From positions 16,396 to 80,395 of the forward strand of contig CAJTNW010000001.1 of the NCBI GenBank assembly GCA_910577795.1: 64,000 nt of DNA, written 5' to 3'. The position numbers were made by a program, and so were the translations under genes. The notes under the pieces are model-generated. The model was not told the origin of the DNA. It was given only the letters and a program-made list of their open reading frames with translations, and searched no databases. The DNA comes from an uncultured Christensenella sp. (GTDB lineage Bacteria > Bacillota > Clostridia > Christensenellales > UBA3700). This document shows, piece by piece, positions 44,630-53,521 of this stretch; the first letter of the stretch is position 1, and each line of letters opens with the position of its first letter.

Positions 44630-44659
44630 ATTTTACTATAAACTACCCTTTTAATGCAA
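44630..44659 (-). promoter_or_regulatory. Promoter for purC
   Basis: TTGCAT, 18 bp and TAAAAT on the minus strand. No purine riboswitch fits in the short leader. Confidence 0.6.
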
Positions 44660-44771
44660 GTATTTTTTACAAATTTAGCCCTAAGATATTTTTTTATATT
44701 TATTAACTATTACTTATAACACTATTAATATTGATAACTGCCTTTTTAAATATTTAATTTTTAAAAGTTAG

Positions 44772-44800
44772 TTGACAAAAGATATAAATAATGTTTTAAT
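44772..44800 (+). promoter_or_regulatory. Promoter for the tandem-HTH gene
   Basis: TTGACA, 17 bp and TTTAAT on the plus strand. Confidence 0.6.
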
Positions 44801-44854
44801 ATTTTTATTGATATTAAAAAGCAAAATAATATAATTATCAATAAGAGGATATTA

Positions 44855-45307
44855 ATGATTATAGAAAATAAAAATAAATGTATTTTTACAGAAAACTTTA
44901 CAGATTTATTTTTAAGTACTGGTCTTGGAAAAACTAAGTTTGCTAATAGTGTTGGTCTTAAACACTCTCAAATTGAAAAGTATTTGCAGGGCACTATTCC
45001 TGTGACGAATAGTGTAGTAAAAATTTGTGATTATTTTAATTGTTCTATTGATTATATAACTGGTTTATCAAATACTTTTTCTTATCCAAATTTAAATAAA
45101 GGCTTTTGCCCTAACAAATTTTATCCTGAATACGAAAGATTACTAAAATTAAACAATACTAATCACTATAGACTTGCCAAAAATAATATTGTTACCGAAA
45201 CAAGTTTAAGTTTATGGAAAAAGGGTTGTCTTCCAAAGTTTGACGTTTTAATTTCTATTGCTTATGAATTAGATGGTTCTATTGATAAAATGTTAGGAAG
45301 AATATAA
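44855..45307 (+). CDS. Protein with two XRE-like helix-turn-helix domains
   Basis: 150 residues. Residues 12-68 read as a degenerate XRE/Cro domain (LFLSTGLGKTKFANSVGLKHSQIEKYL, then VVKICDYFNCSIDYITGLS). Residues 88-150 repeat the pattern (LLKLNNTNHYRLAKNNIVTETSLSLWKKG, VLISIAYELDGSIDKMLGR). There is no membrane or ligand domain. A protein of two linked HTH units could bind an extended or direct-repeat operator. It has its own promoter and terminator, and an AGAGGA ribosome site. Targets unknown. Confidence 0.78.
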   Translation: MIIENKNKCIFTENFTDLFLSTGLGKTKFANSVGLKHSQIEKYLQGTIPVTNSVVKICDYFNCSIDYITGLSNTFSYPNLNKGFCPNKFYPEYERLLKLNNTNHYRLAKNNIVTETSLSLWKKGCLPKFDVLISIAYELDGSIDKMLGRI

Positions 45308-45312
45308 AACAC

Positions 45313-45330
45313 TTCAAAAATCGGTATTAA
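45313..45330 (+). repeat. Dispersed AAAATCGS motif, copy 11
   Basis: TTCAAAAATCGGTATTAA, directly after the tandem-HTH stop codon and before the terminator. Confidence 0.7.
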
Positions 45331-45335
45331 TTAAC

Positions 45336-45370
45336 AAAACGACACTTTTTAGTGTCGTTTTTTATTTTTT
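45336..45370. terminator. Bidirectional terminator between HTH gene and ftsH
   Basis: AAAACGACACT pairs with AGTGTCGTTTT around TTTT, followed by a T-rich run. Confidence 0.9.
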
Positions 45371-45382
45371 TAAATGTTTAGT

Positions 45383-47560
45383 TTAATGTTTAACTTCATC
45401 AGAATTGTTTGAGTTATCTGTATTTTGTTTTTCCTCTTCACTATTTCCATTAGTAGTTGCCATTTGATTTACCTGTGGAACTACTACTTGAGGTTGGTCT
45501 ATTTTTTTATACTCTTCTTTTTTGGCATTTCGCTCGTCAATTCTTTTTATAATTTCTTCTGCGCTTTTGCCGTCAAACAACATATCTACTTCTTCAGTAT
45601 AAATAGTGTTTTTCTCGTATAAAACTTTAACCATATTATCAAGAATACTCTTGTTGCTCTTTAGAATTTCTAATGCTCTTTGATAATTTTGGTCAATAAT
45701 TTGTTTAACTTCCTCGTCTATTTGACCTGCAATTGCCTCACTATATGCTGTATGTTGAGAATAATCACGTCCTAAGAATACCTCACCTGAACCACCAAGG
45801 AAGATATTGCCTAGTTTTTCACTCATACCCCATTCAGTAACCATTTTTCTTGCAATACCGCTTGCTCTTTCAATATCATTAGATGCACCAGTAGAAATAT
45901 CGTGTATTACAATTTGCTCTGCCGCTCTACCACCAAGCATCATACTAATCATATCGTTCAATTTGTTTTTAGTAACATGGCTATCGTCATTAACTGGTCT
46001 TGTTAAAGTATAACCTGCAGCCATACCACGTGGTACAATACTAACTTCTTGAACTTCGTCACAACCTGGCAAAACTCTTGCAATAATTGCGTGTCCAGCC
46101 TCATGGTATGCAGTTATTCTCTTATCTGTTTCTGTTATTGTTCTTGATTTTTTCTGAGGTCCTGCAATTACTTTGTTGATACCTTCCAAAATATCTTCCA
46201 TAATAATCACTCTTCTGTTTGCTCTTGCAGCCAAAATAGCAGCCTCATTCAAAAGATTTTCAATATCTGCGCCACTAAAACCACTTGTCATTCTTGCAAG
46301 TACTTTAAAACTTACATCAGGACCTAAAGGTTTATTACGGCTATGAACTTTAAATATTTCTTCTCTTCCTTTAACATCAGGAATATTTACATAAATTTGT
46401 CTATCAAATCTGCCTGGTCTTAAAAGTGCTGGGTCTAATACATCTGCACGGTTTGTTGCAGCCATAATTATAATACCCTCATTCTTTTCAAAACCATCCA
46501 TTTGTACAAGCAATTGGTTTAGTGTTTGCTCTCTTTCGTCATTGCCACCGCCTAAGCCAGCACCTCTTTGTCTACCTACAGCATCTATTTCGTCAATAAA
46601 TACTATACATGGCATATTTTTTTCTGCCTCTGCAAACAAATCACGTACTCTTGCAGCACCAGTACCAACAAACATTTCCACAAAGTCAGAACCGGACATA
46701 CTAAAGAAAGGAACTCCCGCCTCGCCTGCAACTGCTTTTGCAAACAAAGTTTTACCTGTTCCCGGAGGGCCTACAAGTAGCACTCCCTTTGGTATTCTTG
46801 CACCAAGTTCACTAAACTTTTTAGGATTTTTAAGGAATTCTACTATCTCTTGCAATTCTTCCTTTTCTTCCTCTGCACCAGCAACGTCAGTAAATCTTAC
46901 CTTGACATTTGACATAAGTTTAGCCTTATTTTTGCCAAAATTCATTGCTTTGCCATTTGAGCCTGCCATTTGACGGAACATAATAAACAATAACACACCC
47001 ATTACAATAGTTGCAACTATAGGGAAAATCAATGATACCCAACTTGTGTTATCACCATTTAAATCGTCATTCCTAAAAGTAACCTTTGCTGCCATAAATT
47101 TGTCAACATCAAAGTTTTTGCCACCATTAGGAATAAACTCTACTATCTCTGGATACTTAAAATTGCCATTAGCATCTTTAGCAAATAATTCTTCTTTTAT
47201 TGCCACAGCAGTCATATCACTATTACCTTTAATTGCAGCAATAGTATTTTGTAAACCTTGCACTTGCTTTACAAGTGCAGTTAAATCTGCCCTGCCCACA
47301 CCATAGGACACTGCATCATATTGTTTAGGGAAGTTTTTTAATTCTATTTTAGAATTGCTATATAAAATCCTAATATTGTTGCTACCTATATATGCAAGTT
47401 CAGAAATTTCTCCACTTAAAATCTTTGTACTTAAATCACTATACTTAATTTCCTCAGGCTTATTTTGATTTGACAAAAGTGATGCAGTTAATACAATTAA
47501 CGCAACAATTAATGCTATTATCAAAGCCGCCTTTATTATTTTTCCAGTTTTTTTATTCAA
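45383..47560 (-). CDS. ftsH: ATP-dependent zinc metalloprotease FtsH
   Basis: 725 residues if it starts at the TTG at 47560, which lies 5 nt behind GGAGG. A GTG four codons upstream would place the ribosome site inside the gene. Two membrane helices (about 9-28 and 175-197) enclose an outside domain. The AAA domain has [21 protein letters not shown] and the second region of homology ([19 protein letters not shown]). The protease has HEAGHAI with a downstream aspartate. A long Gln/Asn-rich tail ends the protein. It degrades membrane and regulatory proteins and affects sporulation in Bacillus. Confidence 0.97.
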   Translation of the reverse strand: MNKKTGKIIKAALIIALIVALIVLTASLLSNQNKPEEIKYSDLSTKILSGEISELAYIGSNNIRILYSNSKIELKNFPKQYDAVSYGVGRADLTALVKQVQGLQNTIAAIKGNSDMTAVAIKEELFAKDANGNFKYPEIVEFIPNGGKNFDVDKFMAAKVTFRNDDLNGDNTSWVSLIFPIVATIVMGVLLFIMFRQMAGSNGKAMNFGKNKAKLMSNVKVRFTDVAGAEEEKEELQEIVEFLKNPKKFSELGARIPKGVLLVGPPGTGKTLFAKAVAGEAGVPFFSMSGSDFVEMFVGTGAARVRDLFAEAEKNMPCIVFIDEIDAVGRQRGAGLGGGNDEREQTLNQLLVQMDGFEKNEGIIIMAATNRADVLDPALLRPGRFDRQIYVNIPDVKGREEIFKVHSRNKPLGPDVSFKVLARMTSGFSGADIENLLNEAAILAARANRRVIIMEDILEGINKVIAGPQKKSRTITETDKRITAYHEAGHAIIARVLPGCDEVQEVSIVPRGMAAGYTLTRPVNDDSHVTKNKLNDMISMMLGGRAAEQIVIHDISTGASNDIERASGIARKMVTEWGMSEKLGNIFLGGSGEVFLGRDYSQHTAYSEAIAGQIDEEVKQIIDQNYQRALEILKSNKSILDNMVKVLYEKNTIYTEEVDMLFDGKSAEEIIKRIDERNAKKEEYKKIDQPQVVVPQVNQMATTNGNSEEEKQNTDNSNNSDEVKH

Positions 47561-47868
47561 TTCAACCTCCACAAAAGACTTTTGTCTTTTTACAAGATTT
47601 ATAATTAATAACGAAAATAAAATTACCCCTTATTTTCATTTCAAACTATATTTTACCATATATTGGAATTTTTTACTACACTTTTAGCAAAATATTTATA
47701 TATTTTTATAAAAAATCGCCTTTTCTATTTATTATACACATTTTTATATTAGTTTAGGACGAAAAGTTAAATATTTTTTACCAATTCTTTGTCGATTTTA
47801 ATAATTTTGTATATATAATAATGTTATTATTTATATAAATATAATCATTTATATATTAATTATATATA
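47561..47868. other. Gene-free region upstream of ftsH
   Basis: AT-rich leader region. A TATAAT-like -10 near 47730 with a poor -35 may drive ftsH. No ORF with a ribosome site is seen. Confidence 0.5.
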
Positions 47869-48036
47869 TTAAACTATCTTTTCGTAACTAAAATTATAAA
47901 ATCTAACCCTATCCCCTTCGTCAATATCTTCTGGCAATAATGCAAGTGCTATATTGGTATAACTTCCATTATCACTCCTACAATAAGCATAGTCTCCATT
48001 AATGCTCAATATTGTATAAATAATTTCCAACAACAT
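47869..48036 (-). CDS. Small DUF3006-like protein
   Basis: 55 residues behind a strong AAGGAG site at 48036. The sequence opens MLLEIIYTILSINGDYAYCR and ends IALALLPEDIDEGDRVRFYNF. The pattern of two or three beta-strands, then LLPEDIDEGD, matches small DUF3006-type proteins (opening strand, acidic turn, LPEGxxEGD), whose function is unknown. The gene has a consensus promoter overlapped by two operator-like dyads, so it is specifically regulated. It is separated from ftsH by about 300 bp. Confidence 0.65.
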   Translation of the reverse strand: MLLEIIYTILSINGDYAYCRSDNGSYTNIALALLPEDIDEGDRVRFYNFSYEKIV

Positions 48037-48057
48037 AATTACTCCTTAAAATATAAT

Positions 48058-48086
48058 GTTAGCACACTAACAGTTAGCATACTAAC
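48058..48086. promoter_or_regulatory. Tandem operator-like dyads
   Basis: Two 14 bp units, GTTAGCACACTAAC (48058-48071) and GTTAGCATACTAAC (48073-48086), lie 15 bp apart and overlap the -10 and start point. Each is a near palindrome, as expected for a dimeric repressor site. Confidence 0.75.
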
Positions 48087-48107
48087 ATTATTTTGCTTTT
48101 TTGTCAA
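48079..48107 (-). promoter_or_regulatory. Sigma-A promoter for the DUF3006-like gene
   Basis: TTGACA, 17 bp and TAGTAT on the minus strand; the -10 lies inside an operator dyad. Confidence 0.78.
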
Positions 48108-48219
48108 GTATTTTAATATAATTTAACTTTGTTGCTTTTACTTATGCTTTTACAATAATCTATTTTTTGGTTATTTTATTAGTTTAGTATATAAAAAAAA
48201 TAAATAACACTATGATTAT

Positions 48220-49149
48220 TTATTCTTCGTTTTGTATTGTCCCAAAAAACTCAGGTATAAAACATTCGTCAGCACTGCTATCCTCTTGAATATAACTATT
48301 TTCAAAACCACATTTTATAGCATAATTTACTACTATTTTATATTCAATGGGTTTTACCTTTCTTCCAATAACACTATCCCCAACTGCTTTGCCAAAAGGT
48401 GTGTATTGATTCATAATTGAAAGCACTGTATTGCTGCCCAAGTTATCCTTAACCCAACTAATTATATTTTTTGAATTGTCTATTAAATTAGGTAGCACTA
48501 AATGTCTTACAATAACACCTTTTACCATAATACCTTTATCATTATAAATATCTTGTGGTATTAACTCTCTCATTTTAATAATAGCACTTTTTGCAATTTG
48601 AGGATAATCTTGTGCTTTGGATAATTTTAATGCTAAATCATTATCAAAATATTTAAAATCAACCAAAAAAATATCTATGTAATTTGAAAGCCTTTGCAAA
48701 CTTGCTATACTTTCATATCCACTGGTATTATAGCACACAGGAATTTTTGGTTTATAAATATCCAGTGCTTTTATTATGTAATCAATATAATGCGTAGGTG
48801 TAACAAGATTTATATTATTTGCACCTAAACTTTCCAGTTCCTTAAAAATATTAATTAAATCATTTACCGAAATATTATATCCTTTTGAAAGTTGAGATAC
48901 TTCATAGTTTTGACAATAACTGCATCGCAGTGCACAACCGCTAAAAAATATTGTCCCCGAGCCTTCTTTACCGCTAATACATGGCTCTTCCCAATAATGC
49001 AAACCATATCTTGCTATTCTTAATCCTTTGCTTTTACAATAGCCAATACTATCATAACGGCTTATATTACACCCTCTTGGGCACACATTGCAACTATCTT
49101 TTACTATTGCATTTTTGTCATTTATATCAAAATTATTATCATTAATCAT
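48220..49149 (-). CDS. Radical SAM protein, pyruvate-formate-lyase-activase-like
   Basis: 309 residues from the ATG at 49149; a TTG at 49185 inside the preceding gene is the alternative, and neither has a good ribosome site. An N-terminal cysteine cluster (CNVCPRGCNISRYDSIGYC) precedes the radical SAM motif SGCALRCSYCQNYEVSQ (CxxxCxxC) and SAM-binding ELESLGANNINLVTPTHY. The arrangement is that of the PflA-like YgiQ-distant family (TIGR-type radical SAM activating enzymes of unknown target). No glycyl-radical enzyme is nearby. A dispersed motif copy lies at the start. Confidence 0.85.
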   Translation of the reverse strand: MINDNNFDINDKNAIVKDSCNVCPRGCNISRYDSIGYCKSKGLRIARYGLHYWEEPCISGKEGSGTIFFSGCALRCSYCQNYEVSQLSKGYNISVNDLINIFKELESLGANNINLVTPTHYIDYIIKALDIYKPKIPVCYNTSGYESIASLQRLSNYIDIFLVDFKYFDNDLALKLSKAQDYPQIAKSAIIKMRELIPQDIYNDKGIMVKGVIVRHLVLPNLIDNSKNIISWVKDNLGSNTVLSIMNQYTPFGKAVGDSVIGRKVKPIEYKIVVNYAIKCGFENSYIQEDSSADECFIPEFFGTIQNEE

Positions 49150-49152
49150 AAA

Positions 49153-49170
49153 ATAGTACCGATTTTCGTA
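49153..49170 (-). repeat. Dispersed AAAATCGS motif, copy 12
   Basis: TACGAAAATCGGTACTAT on the minus strand, immediately before the proposed ATG of the radical SAM gene. Confidence 0.55.
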
Positions 49171-49174
49171 TTGT

Positions 49175-49672
49175 TTATCTATCAATTACACGATAAACGT
49201 CTCTAACTTCGCTTTTTAATCTAGTTTTTAAGTCTTGTGCTTTAGTAATATTAGGCAAAGTTACACATCCTTCATTTTTAAGCATAATTATAATGTACTT
49301 ATTGTATTCTAGCACTCTGTAAATATCTTTGTATGCTATCATAAAATCATTTTTTTGCTGAGTTTTAGTAAGTTCATTTATTACTATTCCATTTTTTGTG
49401 CAAACTATGCTTAACTCCAAAACTTGTTGATAATAACCTAACATTAACTTTTCTTTAGTAAAAGATAAGATAAGATAATACAGCGCGCAACCAAACGAAA
49501 CTATTGCTTCTATCCAAAGCCCTATCATTATTGAAAAAAAATACATTACTACTGCCGCCACAATAGTAATAAGCACAAAACCCACACATACAAAAAAATT
49601 AATATCATTGTATATATGATTAAATCTGTTTATTTGCGAATATATTAAACTTTTTCTATTAAATGTTACCAT
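49175..49672 (-). CDS. Hypothetical two-helix membrane protein, YcxB-like
   Basis: 165 residues. Two helices (about 27-46 and 51-69) are followed by a cytoplasmic part with a PH-like alternation of strands (LSIVCTKNGIVINELTKTQQKNDFMIAYKDIYRVLEYNKYIIIMLKNEGCVTLP). This is the layout of YcxB-type proteins of unknown function. It precedes the radical SAM gene and overlaps its possible upstream start, so the two may be co-transcribed. Confidence 0.65.
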   Translation of the reverse strand: MVTFNRKSLIYSQINRFNHIYNDINFFVCVGFVLITIVAAVVMYFFSIMIGLWIEAIVSFGCALYYLILSFTKEKLMLGYYQQVLELSIVCTKNGIVINELTKTQQKNDFMIAYKDIYRVLEYNKYIIIMLKNEGCVTLPNITKAQDLKTRLKSEVRDVYRVIDR

Positions 49673-49897
49673 AATTTAATTATACAACATTTTGCCAAAA
49701 ATACAACTCTTTTTTTGGATTTTATTGTAAACTATTATTATAAGCAACAAAAAATTAAACTTTTTTATAAAATAAAGATAACTTTTAATAACCTCACCAT
49801 TAGTAATTTTTGATAAACACTTGATTATTTTTAATTTAAATGTTAAAATAAAAAAGTAAATATTAATGATTAATATAATACATTAAAAAAGTGATTT

Positions 49898-51559
49898 ATG
49901 AAAAAAAATATTTTAACTCCCGTACAATTATGGAAAAAATTTCAACCCATAACATCTAATTTTAAAACTAATATTATCAGTTTTAAATCATTAGGGTATA
50001 TGAGTGTTTGCGAATTGTATTTCACCGCCTTGACTAAACAGGACGGTGATGTAAGAGTTTTTACTCAAATTTATTTTCCTAAACAGGCTTCCTCTTCGGC
50101 AGCACTTATTATGGTACCAGAGTTTAATAAAATGGTGGATTTAAATTATATATCATACTATGTTCAAGCAGGTTTTAATGTTATAACTTTTGACATTGCT
50201 GGAAAAAGTACTAATAAACACTTTACTCATTATCCTAATAGTTTGGATTTTTGTAATTATGTTAATAGTGGTGACCATCTTACTTCTTGTAAATATGGTG
50301 CTGAAAATACTTGTCTTTTTAATTGGTGTAAAATTACAAGACAAGTAATAAGTTTTGTAAAAAACTTTACCCCTTCTCTTTCGCCAACAAAAGTACTTAT
50401 GACTGCTCAAAATAGCGGGGCTAATATAGTGTGGCAGGTTGCAGGTGTTGACAACCGACTTGATGGAATTATTCCTATAAACAATACTGGTTATGATAAA
50501 TTTAACAGCAATATTGGTAATGAGGAAATTCCATTATCCGAATTAGCAGAAAGAAATGTATGGTCGCTTTGTTGTGCCGCCCCATCTTATGCTAAATTTA
50601 TAAACTGCCCGGTATTGTTTTTAGGGTCTTCAAACAACAGAAATTATAGTTATTCATCTTTGTCTGATACTTTAAAATTAATACCAGAAGAAATTACACA
50701 TTATGAATGTGTATCTGTAGGTTGCTCTAAAAATTTGTATAAACAAGCACTATACACTGCTTTTAACTGGATAGATGACATTGCTAATAACAGAAAAACT
50801 GTTGTTCCGCCAAAAGGCAGATTTGTTGTTTTAGAAAATAGAATTTGGGTATATGCTGACTTTGACTTAGATTATGATGCTATAGTAGAAGCAAAAATAC
50901 ATGTTGCTTATGGCAAAGAGGTTGAAGGTGTGCGTAACTGGATAGGATATGATGTTCATAGCGACCTTATTGGCACAGCCAGTCAAAAAATTAAAGTTTA
51001 TGATTTAGAGGAAGAAATTAGTCTTGTTTGCACAGTATTTTATCGTAATGGGTCAATGTACACTTCACCTATGCTTACAATTACACCTAATAAATTGGAT
51101 AAAAATATAAAAACAAATGCAAGAAACACACGAATGATATTTGATAAGGAATTTGGCACAAATGCTTTTTATCCTCGTGAAACAGCCTTTTTTGCAGACA
51201 AAGCCAACATTCATTTTGAACAAGGTGCTTTAGGACTAGAAGGTATTACTACTGACAGAGGCGATTTAGTTTGTTATAACTTAGATGGTAAATATATTAC
51301 CAATAACGAAGTTATGCTTCAGTTTGACTACTACACTACTAAACCTAGAAAAATAGTAGTAGAAATAGAAGATGTCCATTTAAAATCTTATTATGCTCAA
51401 ATTGATTTGCCTCCATCAGAAGAATGGCAAAGTATTAAAATTCCGCGTACACTATTTGTAAGCAACAAACTTTACCCTATTAAAACATGGACAACTGTTA
51501 AATCACTTATTTTTTGCACTGCAGAAAAAGTTTTGATAAATAATATAATATGGATTTAA
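49898..51559 (+). CDS. Alpha/beta-hydrolase-like (acetyl xylan esterase-type) protein, probable loss of the nucleophile
   Basis: 553 residues. Residues 50-300 resemble the AXE1-type alpha/beta hydrolase fold: VFTQIYFPKQ, AALIMVPEFN, AGFNVITFDIAG, then LMTAQNSGANIVWQVAGVDNRLDGIIP, where a Gly-x-Ser-x-Gly elbow is expected. The elbow reads A-Q-N-S-G, with Asn where the serine should be. Residues 300-553 form two beta-rich domains, the last resembling a carbohydrate-binding sandwich (ITTDRGDLVCYNLDG, IVVEIEDVHLKSYYAQIDLP). There is no signal peptide. It begins an operon with DUF951 and lepB. Activity is doubtful. Confidence 0.6.
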   Translation: MKKNILTPVQLWKKFQPITSNFKTNIISFKSLGYMSVCELYFTALTKQDGDVRVFTQIYFPKQASSSAALIMVPEFNKMVDLNYISYYVQAGFNVITFDIAGKSTNKHFTHYPNSLDFCNYVNSGDHLTSCKYGAENTCLFNWCKITRQVISFVKNFTPSLSPTKVLMTAQNSGANIVWQVAGVDNRLDGIIPINNTGYDKFNSNIGNEEIPLSELAERNVWSLCCAAPSYAKFINCPVLFLGSSNNRNYSYSSLSDTLKLIPEEITHYECVSVGCSKNLYKQALYTAFNWIDDIANNRKTVVPPKGRFVVLENRIWVYADFDLDYDAIVEAKIHVAYGKEVEGVRNWIGYDVHSDLIGTASQKIKVYDLEEEISLVCTVFYRNGSMYTSPMLTITPNKLDKNIKTNARNTRMIFDKEFGTNAFYPRETAFFADKANIHFEQGALGLEGITTDRGDLVCYNLDGKYITNNEVMLQFDYYTTKPRKIVVEIEDVHLKSYYAQIDLPPSEEWQSIKIPRTLFVSNKLYPIKTWTTVKSLIFCTAEKVLINNIIWI

Positions 51560-51560
51560 T

Positions 51561-51746
51561 ATGGAATACAATATTGGCGACAAAATAATTACAAAAAAAA
51601 TACACCCTTGTGGCAATAATTGCTGGACTATTGTCCGAACAGGTGCGGACATAAAAATAAAATGCGATAAATGCGGACATATTGTGCTTATAGATTTAAA
51701 TAAATTTTCGTCTATAGTCAAAAAACACATGCCTTGTGACAACTAA
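51561..51746 (+). CDS. DUF951 family small protein
   Basis: 61 residues. The sequence matches DUF951: IGDKIITKKIHPCGNNCWTIVRTGADIKIKCDKCGHIVLI, with CGNNCW and CDKCGH cysteines that may bind zinc. The family is widespread in Firmicutes, often near ribosome- or chromosome-partition genes; no function is established. It starts 1 bp after the previous stop and ends 2 bp before lepB, so the three genes form one operon. Confidence 0.9.
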   Translation: MEYNIGDKIITKKIHPCGNNCWTIVRTGADIKIKCDKCGHIVLIDLNKFSSIVKKHMPCDN

Positions 51747-51748
51747 TT

Positions 51749-52294
51749 ATGGAAGATATAAAAATTATTACAGACGAGCCTGAAAAAAAGGCTGACAAAA
51801 AACAAAATATAATATTTGCAATTTTAATGACAATTCTTATTGCCCTTGTTATTGTTTTGGTAACTTTTACTTTCATTTGTGCACCAGTTGTAATAAAAGG
51901 CGATTCTATGAACCCAAGTTTATTTGATGGTGATATTATTATGATTTCTAAAATACACAAAACCCCTGTTTTAGGAGATATAATAGTTTACAAAAAACCA
52001 CAAGAAAAAAAAATTACAGTTATAAAACGCGTTGTTGGGGTTGCTGGAGATATTTTTTGTATGGAAAAAAATGAATATAATGACGACATTTTGATTAAAC
52101 AAAATGACCCAGATAAGACTGAATATATCTTATCCCCAAGCCAACATTTATACCTTAAAAGATATTATGGCGAAACTATAGAAATAAAAGAAGGCGAAGT
52201 TTTTACCATAGGAGATAATACTACTAACAGCATTGATGGCAGAAATTATGGAACTATACAAATATCTGAAATTATTGGAATAAAAATCAATTAA
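51749..52294 (+). CDS. lepB: Signal peptidase I
   Basis: 181 residues, the single-anchor Gram-positive form. An acidic/basic N terminus precedes one membrane helix (about 24-46). The catalytic serine lies in IKGDSMNPSLFDGD (near residue 52) and the catalytic lysine in KRVVGVAGD; GDNTTNSIDGRNYG is the box E region. It cleaves signal peptides of Sec-exported proteins on the outer face of the membrane. It ends an operon with a degenerate esterase and DUF951, and a terminator follows. Confidence 0.95.
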   Translation: MEDIKIITDEPEKKADKKQNIIFAILMTILIALVIVLVTFTFICAPVVIKGDSMNPSLFDGDIIMISKIHKTPVLGDIIVYKKPQEKKITVIKRVVGVAGDIFCMEKNEYNDDILIKQNDPDKTEYILSPSQHLYLKRYYGETIEIKEGEVFTIGDNTTNSIDGRNYGTIQISEIIGIKIN

Positions 52295-52404
52295 ACAATA
52301 ATTGCAAAATTAATACACTTTAAAAAATATAAATTTTGCTTTAAATATTATGTTTTTTATTGTGCAATTTAATGAAAACAATTCAATGATTATAAAAAAA
52401 CCTA

Positions 52405-52436
52405 CGAAAATCGCTATTATTGCGATTTTTTTGTTT
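52405..52436 (+). terminator. Intrinsic terminator after lepB, built from the dispersed motif
   Basis: AAAATCGC pairs with GCGATTTT over TATTATT and a T run follows. The left arm plus loop equals the dispersed motif (GAAAATCGCTATTAT, copy 13). Confidence 0.85.
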
Positions 52437-52792
52437 TTATTTGCATACTTTTGCTTGATTTATTGATTATGTAACATTGTTTTCCTCAATTGTTTTTGTA
52501 ATACTAAGTTTTATAAAACCATTGTATAATGACAAATACTGCTCTTTATCATACCAAACCATCGCTCTATTTGAATTTTTGTAGTTTAACAAAAGTAAAA
52601 ATATTAAATTTTTGCAATATTCCATATATTACCATTTAGCCAAAATTATACTTAAATTGTGTTTTTTATCATACTAATGACGATTTTTGAAATGAAATTT
52701 AAAATTTTTTTGTTGAATTTATTGTATAGTTGACAAATAAACAGATTTTTCCAAATGAATTTAAAAAATTTTGTTTTATCATTATTCAGTCA

Positions 52793-52822
52793 TTGACAAT
52801 AGCATAATTAATGTGTTATACT
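52793..52822 (+). promoter_or_regulatory. Sigma-A promoter for plsY
   Basis: TTGACA, 18 bp and TATACT on the plus strand, about 35 nt before the ATG. Confidence 0.8.
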
Positions 52823-52864
52823 TTACGTAGATTATTATATAAATAATAAAATAATGAGAAATTT

Positions 52865-53518
52865 ATGAAAGATTTGTATTGGTATTTAATTTTTATTCCG
52901 CTTGGATATATAATTGGTAGCATAAATTTCGCAACTATTATTGCCTCAATTAAAAACAAAGATATAAAAAAATTAGGTTCTGGCAACCCTGGCACTATGA
53001 ATATGCTTAGGTCTGTTGGCAAATTTTGGGGGTGTCTAACATTTGTACTTGACTGTGCAAAAGGTATAGGTTTTGCCCTTATTGGTATGTTTGTTTTTAA
53101 AAACAACAACTTAGCAATGTATGTACTTGGTCTTTCTACAGTATTAGGACATATATTTTCATGTTTTTCTAAGTTTAAAGGGGGCAAAGGAGTTGCCACA
53201 AGTTTAGGCGCTTTTGCAGTAATATCACCAATAACATTTGCTATTGCATTTGTTTTGATGTTAATATACTTAGCATTTTTTAAAAAAGGTTTTATTGGGT
53301 CTTTGGGTGCTATCAGTGTACTTGTAATAACTAATATTATTCGTAATAGCATACTAAGGTATGAATTATTTTATGTCAATATAATTTTACTGGTATTTTG
53401 GTTAGCATTAATTTTTTGGACACATAGAAGCAATTTTAAAAGAATCAAAAACAATACAGAAAATTCACTATCTTTATTTGGTAAAGAAGATTACACCGAT
53501 AACGAAAAGGAGTGTTAA
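52865..53518 (+). CDS. plsY: Acyl-phosphate:glycerol-3-phosphate acyltransferase
   Basis: 217 residues with about five to seven membrane helices. It transfers an acyl group from acyl phosphate to glycerol 3-phosphate, the first step of phospholipid synthesis in most bacteria. Conserved motifs are GSGNPGTMNMLRSVG, the STVLGHIFSCFSKFKGGKGVATSLG glycine-rich region and a C-terminal charged tail. It is followed at 3 bp by a giant envelope protein, an unusual partner. Confidence 0.95.
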   Translation: MKDLYWYLIFIPLGYIIGSINFATIIASIKNKDIKKLGSGNPGTMNMLRSVGKFWGCLTFVLDCAKGIGFALIGMFVFKNNNLAMYVLGLSTVLGHIFSCFSKFKGGKGVATSLGAFAVISPITFAIAFVLMLIYLAFFKKGFIGSLGAISVLVITNIIRNSILRYELFYVNIILLVFWLALIFWTHRSNFKRIKNNTENSLSLFGKEDYTDNEKEC

Positions 53519-53521
53519 AAT

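Larger units (their letters stand above)
52295..52864. other. Gene-free stretch between lepB and plsY
   Basis: 570 bp. It holds the lepB terminator, the plsY promoter near its right end and one weak dispersed motif (AAAAATCGTCATTA, minus, near 52690). The middle 330 bp show no ORF with a ribosome site and no clear RNA fold. Confidence 0.6.

Noticed and set aside
48058..48086. CIRCE (HrcA) element
   Set aside because: The outer halves resemble TTAGCACTC-N9-GAGTGCTAA, but the left half has three mismatches and the two internal dyads explain the pattern better. No heat-shock gene follows.
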